Shown in pieces: positions 45,912 to 52,641 of a stretch of 64,000 nt of DNA. Location of the stretch: assembly GCF_003614945.1 (NCBI RefSeq), contig NZ_QYCZ01000001.1, forward strand, positions 1,382,001-1,446,000, in the 5' to 3' direction. The notes under the pieces were generated by a model. It was given only the letters and a program-made list of their open reading frames with translations. It made no database searches and was not told the DNA's origin. The DNA comes from Bergeyella cardium (GTDB taxonomy: Bacteria; Bacteroidota; Bacteroidia; Flavobacteriales; Weeksellaceae). Both the position numbers and the translations under genes were made by a program. How positions within the stretch are numbered: position 1 is the first letter of the stretch; each line of letters begins with the position of its first letter.

Positions 45912-46628
45912 TCAGGCAATAACTACGGGTGTATTAAGCACCTCAGTTCTTGGGGTTTTTAGAAAGACTTTCGAGGTATTGCTAAACTGCGTTGTGATGC
46001 TCAGTTCATAATTGCCGGCAGGGAGCGAGGCGGGGATAAGCACCAAGAGACGAGAAGGTTCATTGAGGGCAAGGTCTTCAAGCTTGGTCTTGGCTTTGGT
46101 GTCTATATTGGTGAGGTAGATGCCATTATCTGTGTGAGTACCTGCAACCTTGAGGTAAGTTCCCTTAATCTCTGCATTCTTGCCTTTGGTAAGGGTGCCA
46201 TCGGTTTTGCCTGTGCTGAGGTCGGTAATACCGAAGATTGCCATTGGGCTGGATTGCTCTCCAAGAAACTCTACCTTGGTTTGGGAGATGGCTTTTCTTA
46301 GCTCGGCACCTTGATTGACATTTACATAGACGCTGTGCTTGTCCTTATCCCAAGTCCTATCGCGGAAGGCTCCCTTGATGGCTGAGCGCATTATCACGAG
46401 ACCTGTATTCACTACATAGCCTTGGAGCACCAGCTCTGTGCTCTTGCGATTGAAGCGGGAAACGATGTCTATTGCCGTCTCCTCTTTTATCTCCATACCT
46501 TCTTTTTTGAGCTCTGCTACAATCTCTGCTATGCTTACACTCCCTACGCTTGCGGGTACGCCTACAAAATCTGATGGGTCGCTGGTAAGAGGGTTGTCTC
46601 TTAGCCACGCTTTTAAAGTATTTTTCAT
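45912..46628 (-). CDS. HU-like DNA-binding domain protein with DUF4469 domain
   Basis: A 238-residue protein. The N-terminal part (MKNTLKAWLRDNPLTSDPSDF..., about 1-125) matches the HU/IHF-like fold of the Bacteroidota family typified by Bvu_2165, with RSAIKGAFRDRTWDKDKHSV in its beta-arm region. The C-terminal part, with KGKNAEIKGTYLKVAGTHTDNGIYL and LVLIPASLPAGNYELSITTQFS, is the immunoglobulin-like DUF4469 domain. The cellular function is not established; DNA binding is inferred from the fold. It lies downstream of the FISUMP surface protein gene (79 bp) on the same strand within the probable island. Confidence 0.82.
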   Translation of the reverse strand: MKNTLKAWLRDNPLTSDPSDFVGVPASVGSVSIAEIVAELKKEGMEIKEETAIDIVSRFNRKSTELVLQGYVVNTGLVIMRSAIKGAFRDRTWDKDKHSVYVNVNQGAELRKAISQTKVEFLGEQSSPMAIFGITDLSTGKTDGTLTKGKNAEIKGTYLKVAGTHTDNGIYLTNIDTKAKTKLEDLALNEPSRLLVLIPASLPAGNYELSITTQFSNTSKVFLKTPRTEVLNTPVVIA

Positions 46629-46706
46629 TGTAATAATGTTTATTGGTTTATATATAATTCTTTATGTTTCCTTTTATAAAAGGGGGAGTCCCCCCTTGGG
46701 TGTATC

Positions 46707-48608
46707 TTAGTCCTGTACACAACGAACATTATTACCTTCATTTCTAAGTACATTAGCACTAATTAAAATATTATCACTAGATGATAATACACTCAATGCC
46801 TGTGGAATTTTAAATGTTGGATTAGTATACTCATCTGACCTTAAAACAATTACATCAGCCTTAGTTCCTGATGAAGTACTTAGCCAGAAACCACCTATAT
46901 TATAATTTATCTGATAACTACGAACAACTCCACCATGGGCTTGACTATACCATCCTGATCCTAAGCGCTTTAACTCTAATAAAAAGTTACCCTGTTGTAT
47001 CCATCCCCCTGTTGTAGTTCCATGTAAATTTAACAGCAATTGTTCCATCTCTGTTCTTGTAGGGGTATGCCATCCACTTGGACAGGGTTCCGTATAGCTG
47101 GTCACTTTGGTAGGATACTCAGAAGGGGTATATCGCTTCCATGCATCTGTAATTGTCCCTGTAGGGAATTGAGACTGGTATATATATTTGAATGAAGCAC
47201 CTCCTGCTCCATTATTGGGCTCTGTAGTCTTCCAGTCGACTAGCTCATGTCCATCTGCTTCTCTTCCCCATTGGAATAGTGAACCCAGTCCTCTATAGTC
47301 CCCACCATCACTTGGGCTACGCTTGTCATAAGTTTGATCATTTCCAAATACTCCAAATCTCGTGGCATCTGCATAGTACGCTCCTAGGTTTTTGTCTAGC
47401 CATATCTGCTGGTCATAGGTCATCACCTTGCTATAAACAAAGCGGTGGTCATATCTATTCACCCCAGGCGTTTTGAAGTTATACTGTTTGTCCTTCACTC
47501 CTCCTGTTGCGATTACTTTTAAGTTAAATGGAGCAGTTGCACTCGTTAGCTGTACAGGAATAGTAGCTATCTCCTCATCTGCACTACCTGCCTCCAATAG
47601 CGGCGCTAAATACGGTGTTGGTTCTAAGACTTCCAGTGTCCCTGTAATGACATTATAGAGGTTCGGGTTGGTGTTCTGGTGCAACTTTCCGCCTGGTATC
47701 GTTAGTTTCAATGTTCTCTGATTAGAACCCGTGCCTATCGTTACCGTCTTGTTGAACTCCCCAAACTCCTTACCATCTCCGTTTCTATATGGGATTTTCA
47801 CAGGGATTTTGTAGGTGCTGTTGTCAATCTTTCCTTGGTAGCTTTGGTTGGCTGGTCTAGGGCCTTGTACAGAGCTGTCCTCCTTCCATGAGAAGACAAA
47901 CACGCTATAATCTTGGAACTCTGCATATCCTACACCTATGCTATAGTTTTGCTCCACAGCATAGATACCTACTTCCAGCCTTGCCTTGATATTGCCAGGC
48001 TGTGGTTTTCCTTTGAGGGTGTAAGTCACCACCTGAGATGCCCCAGGAGCTACGGTTACACTGCTATTTTGGGAGCCATCTACATCTACTGTCCCTGTGG
48101 GTCCTGGCGTTCCACTTGGGCCTGGTGCTGGTGTGTTGGTAATCGTAAGGGCAGAAGACAGGTCACCCGTCCATGCCGTTGCTCCATTATTGATGATAAG
48201 GAACTTCACTTTATGAGTACCAGAACCCGCAGGAATATCCACTCCTTGTTGGAAAACTCCTTCCCAACCTGCTCCCATCACCTGCATACTTACTCCTAAT
48301 GGTGTAGAAGACCCCTTGCTTACACAGTTCCAATCATTTTGAGTAAAGATTTCCAAACACCTTTTCGTCAGGTTAAATATCATTGTCCCTTCGGCTACAT
48401 CCGTTTTGGTAAATTTATCCCTCTGCTCAGTCGTTAACTGAGGAAATAGCACTCCCTGCACTGAGGTCTCGGGTAATCCCGTGTGCCTTGCTATTTCCAA
48501 AGATGCCTTTGGCGTCTCTGTATTGATTCCGACTCTGCCGTCGTACTCTGTCTGTGCGCTGGCTAATACTCCTATTAGCACAAACGCTAAAATCATTTTA
48601 AATCTCAT
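46707..48608 (-). CDS. Secreted FISUMP-domain surface protein
   Basis: A 633-residue exported protein. The start at 48608 gives a signal peptide MRFKMILAFVLIGVLASAQ; the frame is open further upstream, but only through hairpin-rich non-coding DNA. After the signal comes the GRVGINTETPKASLEI motif common at the start of Bacteroidota surface proteins, a DUF-like beta-rich middle, and a C-terminal Fibrobacter succinogenes paralogous (FISUMP) domain: WLDKNLGAYYADATRFG, SLFQWGREADGHE, CPSGWHTPTRTEMEQLL, NNVRCVQD. FISUMP proteins resemble lectin-like or formylglycine-fold surface adhesins; the ligand is unknown. The reading frame is intact. Confidence 0.85.
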   Translation of the reverse strand: MRFKMILAFVLIGVLASAQTEYDGRVGINTETPKASLEIARHTGLPETSVQGVLFPQLTTEQRDKFTKTDVAEGTMIFNLTKRCLEIFTQNDWNCVSKGSSTPLGVSMQVMGAGWEGVFQQGVDIPAGSGTHKVKFLIINNGATAWTGDLSSALTITNTPAPGPSGTPGPTGTVDVDGSQNSSVTVAPGASQVVTYTLKGKPQPGNIKARLEVGIYAVEQNYSIGVGYAEFQDYSVFVFSWKEDSSVQGPRPANQSYQGKIDNSTYKIPVKIPYRNGDGKEFGEFNKTVTIGTGSNQRTLKLTIPGGKLHQNTNPNLYNVITGTLEVLEPTPYLAPLLEAGSADEEIATIPVQLTSATAPFNLKVIATGGVKDKQYNFKTPGVNRYDHRFVYSKVMTYDQQIWLDKNLGAYYADATRFGVFGNDQTYDKRSPSDGGDYRGLGSLFQWGREADGHELVDWKTTEPNNGAGGASFKYIYQSQFPTGTITDAWKRYTPSEYPTKVTSYTEPCPSGWHTPTRTEMEQLLLNLHGTTTGGWIQQGNFLLELKRLGSGWYSQAHGGVVRSYQINYNIGGFWLSTSSGTKADVIVLRSDEYTNPTFKIPQALSVLSSSDNILISANVLRNEGNNVRCVQD

Positions 48609-48668
48609 ATATCTATTATTTATGTTACTTCCTTGGGAATAATTATTGAGCGTAGAAACTGCGATTGA

Positions 48669-48691
48669 GTCGCCAGCCAAAGGCTGGCGAC
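48669..48691. repeat. Perfect 10-bp hairpin GTCGCCAGCC/GGCTGGCGAC
   Basis: GTCGCCAGCC-aaa-GGCTGGCGAC lies 61 bp upstream of the FISUMP gene start. It would form in the 5' leader of that transcript if the promoter lies further upstream. Confidence 0.75.
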
Positions 48692-48834
48692 AATGTGCCT
48701 CCCTTCTCTCCTCTCTTGTCTGATTTTGTTCTAAAAGAAGATTGACTAGCGCTTTGTCGCTCGCTTCGCTCGCGACTTTGTGGGGATTATAGCCTCCTGC
48801 ATAAGCGAAAAAGTGAGAAGCAGGCAAGCGCAAA

Positions 48835-48879
48835 AGCGCCGATAGGCGCGCGGGCAGAGCCCGCGCGCCTATCGGCGCT
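48835..48879. repeat. Perfect 21-bp GC-rich inverted repeat with 3-nt loop
   Basis: The arms 48835-48855 and 48859-48879 are exact reverse complements (AGCGCCGATAGGCGCGCGGGC and its complement), with loop AGA. Such a long, GC-rich cruciform is striking in this AT-rich spacer. It could terminate murF transcripts or be a recombination or protein-binding site. Confidence 0.9.
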
Positions 48880-48881
48880 CT

Positions 48882-48907
48882 ATATAGTCTTTTAAATAAG
48901 ACTATAT
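48882..48907. repeat. 10-bp AT-rich inverted repeat next to the 21-bp hairpin
   Basis: ATATAGTCTT-ttaaat-AAGACTATAT begins 3 bp after the large inverted repeat and is followed by a GAAG tandem (gaaggaaggaaggaagg). No gene is seen in 48609-49149. Confidence 0.7.
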
Positions 48908-49044
48908 TTTGAAGGAAGGAAGGAAGGATAACAAATTATCGCACATACGCAAGTTTGCACATGTGATATTTGTCATGTTTTGTGTATTCCTTTTCATCCT
49001 TTTTTCATCTAATTGCGAGGCAAATATAAAACTTATTTTTTATC

Positions 49045-49140
49045 TGGCAACAATTAGCGGTTAGCTTTTGGCTTTTAGCTGCTAGCTGGGGGTGGTTTGC
49101 TTCTCGCAGTAGGCTATAGGCGGTGGGTGGCTATTAGCTA
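49045..49140. repeat. Dispersed intergenic repeat, copy 4 (right edge of island)
   Basis: Contains TTAGCGGTTAGCTTTTGGC, then GCTTCTCGCAGTAGGC, TATAGGCGGTGGGTGGC and TATTAGC. It is inverted relative to the copy at 45345-45490 and in the same orientation as the copy near 63650 (which shares GCTTCTCGCA). Confidence 0.65.
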
Positions 49141-49149
49141 AATTTCTAC

Positions 49150-50412
49150 TTATAGCAGTTTTTCCAGAGCTATGCCTCGCGAGCCTTTCAGGAGGAGGTT
49201 TTGGGAACGAATAGGATGAGTTTTGAGGTATTCAATCAGGGTTTCGGTATTGGGGAAGTTGTGCTCGGTATCTACTTTAGCAAAGTTTTGCCCAACGGTA
49301 ATAATTTCATCAAAGCCCAGACTTTTGGCAAGGTTAAAAATCTGCTGATGCTCGGCTAAACTCTCTTCCCCAAGCTCGAGCATATCGCCGATGATAATAG
49401 CTTTTGAGCCTTCGAAGGTGATGAAATTATGGAGCGAGGCAGACATACTGCTCGGATTGGCATTATAGGTATCAAGGACGAGGGTTTGCCCCTCTTTTTT
49501 GATGATTTGAGAGCGCATATTGGTAGGCGTATATGCCTCAATGGCAAGGGCAATGTCATTAAAATCAATACCGAACGACAGTCCAAGAGCAGCAGCAGCA
49601 CAGAGATTGGTAAAGTTATAATCGCCTGTGAGATGAGAGAGCGCCTTTCTGCCTGCGTATTCTATACCCACAAAGTGGTCAGAAGTATATTTCTGGAACA
49701 TAAAATCTGATGCCTCCGTACCGAAAGAAACTCTATTAAAGTAATCCCCCACTTTCTCGCGCTGGATTTCATCATTATCATTCATTAAAATCTTCTGCTG
49801 ATGGCTTTTTAAATAATCATAAAGCTCGGATTTACCTTTAATAACACCTTCAAAACCACCGAAGCCTTCGAGGTGAGCCTTTCCAAAGTTGGTAATATAA
49901 CCTATGGTAGGCTGAGAAATGCTGCACAACGCCTCTATTTCGTGCTGATGATTTGCCCCCATCTCTACCACTGCAATATCGTGTGATGGTTTTATGGAGA
50001 GCAGCGTGAGCGGCACACCAATGTGGTTATTGAGGTTCCCAAAAGTGTATTGGACTTTATATTTCTGCATCAGTACGGTGCTGATGAGCTCTTTTGTAGT
50101 GGTCTTGCCATTGCTGCCTGTAAGCCCTATAACGGGAATGGTGAGCTGCTGCCTGTGATGCCTCGCAAGCGCCTGCAAGAAGTCTAAAGTAGAGGGTGCA
50201 AAAAATATATTGAGGTCTCTATTCTCAAACTCCTGCTGCTCTACGATAACCGCCAAAGCACCCTGCTCTACAGCTTTTTCTGCCAAGGTAGCAGCATTAA
50301 AATTTTCACCGGAAAAGGCAAAAAAGATATCATTCTGCTCTATTTTTCGGCTGTCTATGGTTACCTTATTTGCCCTTTTGTAATAACTGTTATAAAACTC
50401 CTGTACATTCAT
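49150..50412 (-). CDS. murF: UDP-N-acetylmuramoyl-tripeptide--D-alanyl-D-alanine ligase
   Basis: A 420-residue Mur ligase that adds D-Ala-D-Ala to UDP-MurNAc-tripeptide, completing the peptidoglycan precursor. The N-terminal domain (about 1-85) has the DSRKIEQNDIFFAFSGENF segment; the ATP-binding motif is VIGLTGSNGKTTTKEL (about 96-111). The central ligase has AVVEMGANHQHEIEALC, followed by the GRKALSHLTGDYN region, and the C-terminal domain has DTYNANPSSMSASL. It is 12 bp downstream of the universal stress protein gene. A -7 box (minus strand, 50417-50424) with TTG at 18-bp spacing ends four bases before the ATG. Confidence 0.95.
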   Translation of the reverse strand: MNVQEFYNSYYKRANKVTIDSRKIEQNDIFFAFSGENFNAATLAEKAVEQGALAVIVEQQEFENRDLNIFFAPSTLDFLQALARHHRQQLTIPVIGLTGSNGKTTTKELISTVLMQKYKVQYTFGNLNNHIGVPLTLLSIKPSHDIAVVEMGANHQHEIEALCSISQPTIGYITNFGKAHLEGFGGFEGVIKGKSELYDYLKSHQQKILMNDNDEIQREKVGDYFNRVSFGTEASDFMFQKYTSDHFVGIEYAGRKALSHLTGDYNFTNLCAAAALGLSFGIDFNDIALAIEAYTPTNMRSQIIKKEGQTLVLDTYNANPSSMSASLHNFITFEGSKAIIIGDMLELGEESLAEHQQIFNLAKSLGFDEIITVGQNFAKVDTEHNFPNTETLIEYLKTHPIRSQNLLLKGSRGIALEKLL

Positions 50413-50416
50413 AGCC

Positions 50417-50445
50417 CAAAAATACTATTTCTCCTTAATAACCAA
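50417..50445 (-). promoter_or_regulatory. Candidate promoter of murF, leaderless geometry
   Basis: On the minus strand, TTG (50445-50443), an 18-bp spacer and TATTTTTG (50424-50417) match the consensus; the box ends four bases before the murF ATG. It overlaps the end of the upstream stress-protein gene. Confidence 0.45.
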
Positions 50446-51282
50446 AAGCGGAATATCTATTTTGGAGGCGAGCTTATCGCTGAGGCTGGAATAAAACAGA
50501 CTGTCTATAAAGCTGAGATTTCTTTTAGCAATGACCAGAGCATCTATATTTTCAGATTTTGTAAAGCCGAGTACGCCCTTTCTTAAATCATCTGCTTTAG
50601 AAACTACGAAGTCTAATCTATCACTGCTAAAGAAATGTTTCCACTCATTGATTTTCTCGGTTGCAAAAGCCTCTTTCTTCTCTACATTACCGCTGTATTC
50701 TATAATGTGGAGAACTTTTATCTGCGCATTAAAATACTCGGAAGCAGTGAGGAGCTCCTGTAATATCTCCTTATCGGAATCCTTAAATGCCGTTGTAAAT
50801 CCGATATTTTTTATCGCGTGAAACTCAGCACTGCCTGGGATACTGAGCACGGGAAGGTTCATAGATTGCATAGCATTTAGGGTATTCGTACCCCAGAATC
50901 TTTTACCGAATCCCGAAGCACCATTAGTACCCATCACTACCATACTGATGTCTTCTTTCTTGGCCACTTTGGTAAGGATGTGCGGTAGCCCACCAGCCTC
51001 AAACATAAAACTAATCTTTAAATCGCTGAGCTGATGCTTTTCGGCAATTTCTCTTAATTTCTGACCTTCTTTCTTAAACTGCTCAAATTCGCCAAGCTCC
51101 ATCGTAGTATATACATTGGCTACCAGCTCTGGATGCCCACTGTGGAAGCTGGAAAGTACATCGGCATCGAAGGCGTGTACTACAATAATCTCCGCCTGCA
51201 TACTCTTAGCGAGGTGCAGGGTATAGACAAAGGCATTATCTGCCACTTCCGAGAAATCTGTTGGAAAAAGAATTTTTTTCAT
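50425..51282 (-). CDS. Tandem universal stress protein
   Basis: A 285-residue protein with two UspA-fold domains. The first starts KKILFPTDFSEVADNAFVYTLHLAK and ends with VVMGTNGASGFGKRFWGTNT; the second starts near IKNIGFTTAFKDSDKEILQELL and ends LVIAKRNLSFIDSLFYSSLSDKLAS. The GTNGASGFGKRFWGT segment resembles the ATP-binding G-2x-G-9x-G(S/T) motif; the second domain lacks it. Tandem USPs are thought to sense nucleotide or stress states, but the target here is unknown. It is 12 bp before murF on the same strand. Confidence 0.88.
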   Translation of the reverse strand: MKKILFPTDFSEVADNAFVYTLHLAKSMQAEIIVVHAFDADVLSSFHSGHPELVANVYTTMELGEFEQFKKEGQKLREIAEKHQLSDLKISFMFEAGGLPHILTKVAKKEDISMVVMGTNGASGFGKRFWGTNTLNAMQSMNLPVLSIPGSAEFHAIKNIGFTTAFKDSDKEILQELLTASEYFNAQIKVLHIIEYSGNVEKKEAFATEKINEWKHFFSSDRLDFVVSKADDLRKGVLGFTKSENIDALVIAKRNLSFIDSLFYSSLSDKLASKIDIPLLVIKEK

Positions 51283-51413
51283 AATTTTTACTTTTTAGGG
51301 TTAATATTTCTACTGATTCACGAGCTAAAATTAAATAAAATATTTGAATGACCAGAAAGCAAGCCTATAAAAAAAATTCTTACTTTTGCGCCTTACTAAC
51401 GATTAAATCCAAG

Positions 51414-52424
51414 ATGATACAAAGTATAGAAGATTATCTGAAAGAGGTACAAAACTTCGTAGCGCAAGGCAAGGAAGAAATGGAGCAATTCAGAATACGG
51501 TTTAATGGTAAAAAAGGTATTCTGAATGATTTATTTGCAAAATTTAAAGAAGTGCCTAACGAACAAAAAAAAGAGTTTGGGCAGAAAATAAATCTTTTAA
51601 AACAGTCCGTTGCAGAGAAGCTGGAGTCTCTTAAATCTACCTTTGAAACCAGCCAAACCGAAGTAAAAGAAGACCTCACACGCCCTGGCTTCCCTCTCGA
51701 TTTAGGGACAAGGCACCCCATCAATTTAGTGAGAAACAGAATTATTGAAATCTTTAAATCCATAGGTTTTGCCGTAGCAGATGGTCCCGAAATAGAAGAC
51801 GACTGGCATAATTTCACGGCGCTCAACCTGCCAGAATATCACCCTGCACGAGATATGCAAGATACTTTCTTCATAGAAACCCATCCTGATATACTCCTCA
51901 GAACGCATACCTCATCAGTGCAGATTCGCCATATGGAGCAAAGCGAGCCACCCATCCGAATACTCTCACCAGGTAGAGTATTTAGAAATGAGGCTATCTC
52001 CTCCCGCTCGCACTGCATCTTCCACCAGATAGAGGGGCTTTATATAGACAAAGCGGTGAGCTTCGCAGACCTGAAACAGACCATTCAGTTCTTCACCACC
52101 GAGCTCTTCGGGAAATCCAAAATAAGAATGCGTCCTTCCTACTTCCCATTCACCGAACCAAGTGCCGAAGTAGATGTATATTGGGGGCTCAACTCCGAGA
52201 CCGACTACCGAATTACCAAAGGAACAGGCTGGCTAGAAATAATGGGCTGCGGAATGGTAGACCCCGCCGTACTGACTAATGTAGACATAGACCCCGACCA
52301 ATACAGCGGCTATGCCTTCGGAATGGGAATAGAACGAATCGTAATGCTCCTCTACCAAATGGGAGACATCCGAATGTTCTTTGAAAACGATATCCGAATG
52401 CTCAAACAGTTCTCATTAGTATAA
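51414..52424 (+). CDS. pheS: Phenylalanyl-tRNA synthetase alpha chain
   Basis: A 336-residue class II synthetase subunit; with PheT it charges tRNA-Phe. The start at 51414 (MIQSIEDYLKEVQ) follows a -7 box TACTTTTG (51381-51388). The N-terminal coiled coil (about 1-85) is followed by motif 1 (HPINLVRNRIIEIFKSIGF), motif 2 (GRVFRNEAISSRSHCIFHQIEGLYID) and motif 3 (GYAFGMGIERIVMLLY). The PSYFPFTEPSAEVDV segment is the phenylalanine-binding region. pheT is not adjacent, which is usual for this phylum. Confidence 0.96.
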   Translation: MIQSIEDYLKEVQNFVAQGKEEMEQFRIRFNGKKGILNDLFAKFKEVPNEQKKEFGQKINLLKQSVAEKLESLKSTFETSQTEVKEDLTRPGFPLDLGTRHPINLVRNRIIEIFKSIGFAVADGPEIEDDWHNFTALNLPEYHPARDMQDTFFIETHPDILLRTHTSSVQIRHMEQSEPPIRILSPGRVFRNEAISSRSHCIFHQIEGLYIDKAVSFADLKQTIQFFTTELFGKSKIRMRPSYFPFTEPSAEVDVYWGLNSETDYRITKGTGWLEIMGCGMVDPAVLTNVDIDPDQYSGYAFGMGIERIVMLLYQMGDIRMFFENDIRMLKQFSLV

Positions 52425-52477
52425 AGGCAATTAGTGAGTAATTAAAAATAATTAATCTTCCCCATAGAATGGATATA

Positions 52478-52504
52478 ACTCTCCCCCAACAGGGAGAGTT
52501 TTTA
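52478..52504 (+). terminator. Terminator of pheS
   Basis: ACTCTCCC-N6-GGGAGAGT is followed by TTTTTATT on the plus strand, about 55 bp after the pheS stop. Confidence 0.88.
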
Positions 52505-52610
52505 TTAAAATTAAAGCCTTAAACAATGCGATCCATACTATAAACTGATGGCTAAAAACAATTTAGTAGGGATTAGATCTAAAAGTTGGAATTCAATTCC
52601 ATAAAAAAAC

Positions 52611-52632
52611 TCCTCTGAGTATTCAGAGGAGC
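52611..52632 (-). terminator. Terminator of the E1 dehydrogenase gene
   Basis: On the minus strand CTCCTCTGA-N4-TCAGAGGAG is followed by a run of seven Ts, 9 bp after the stop codon at 52642. Confidence 0.88.
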
Positions 52633-52641
52633 TCTTTTATA

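Noticed and set aside
48609-48833. Upstream extension of the FISUMP gene by 75 codons
   Set aside because: The extension runs through non-coding, hairpin-rich DNA and would hide the clear signal peptide starting at 48608.
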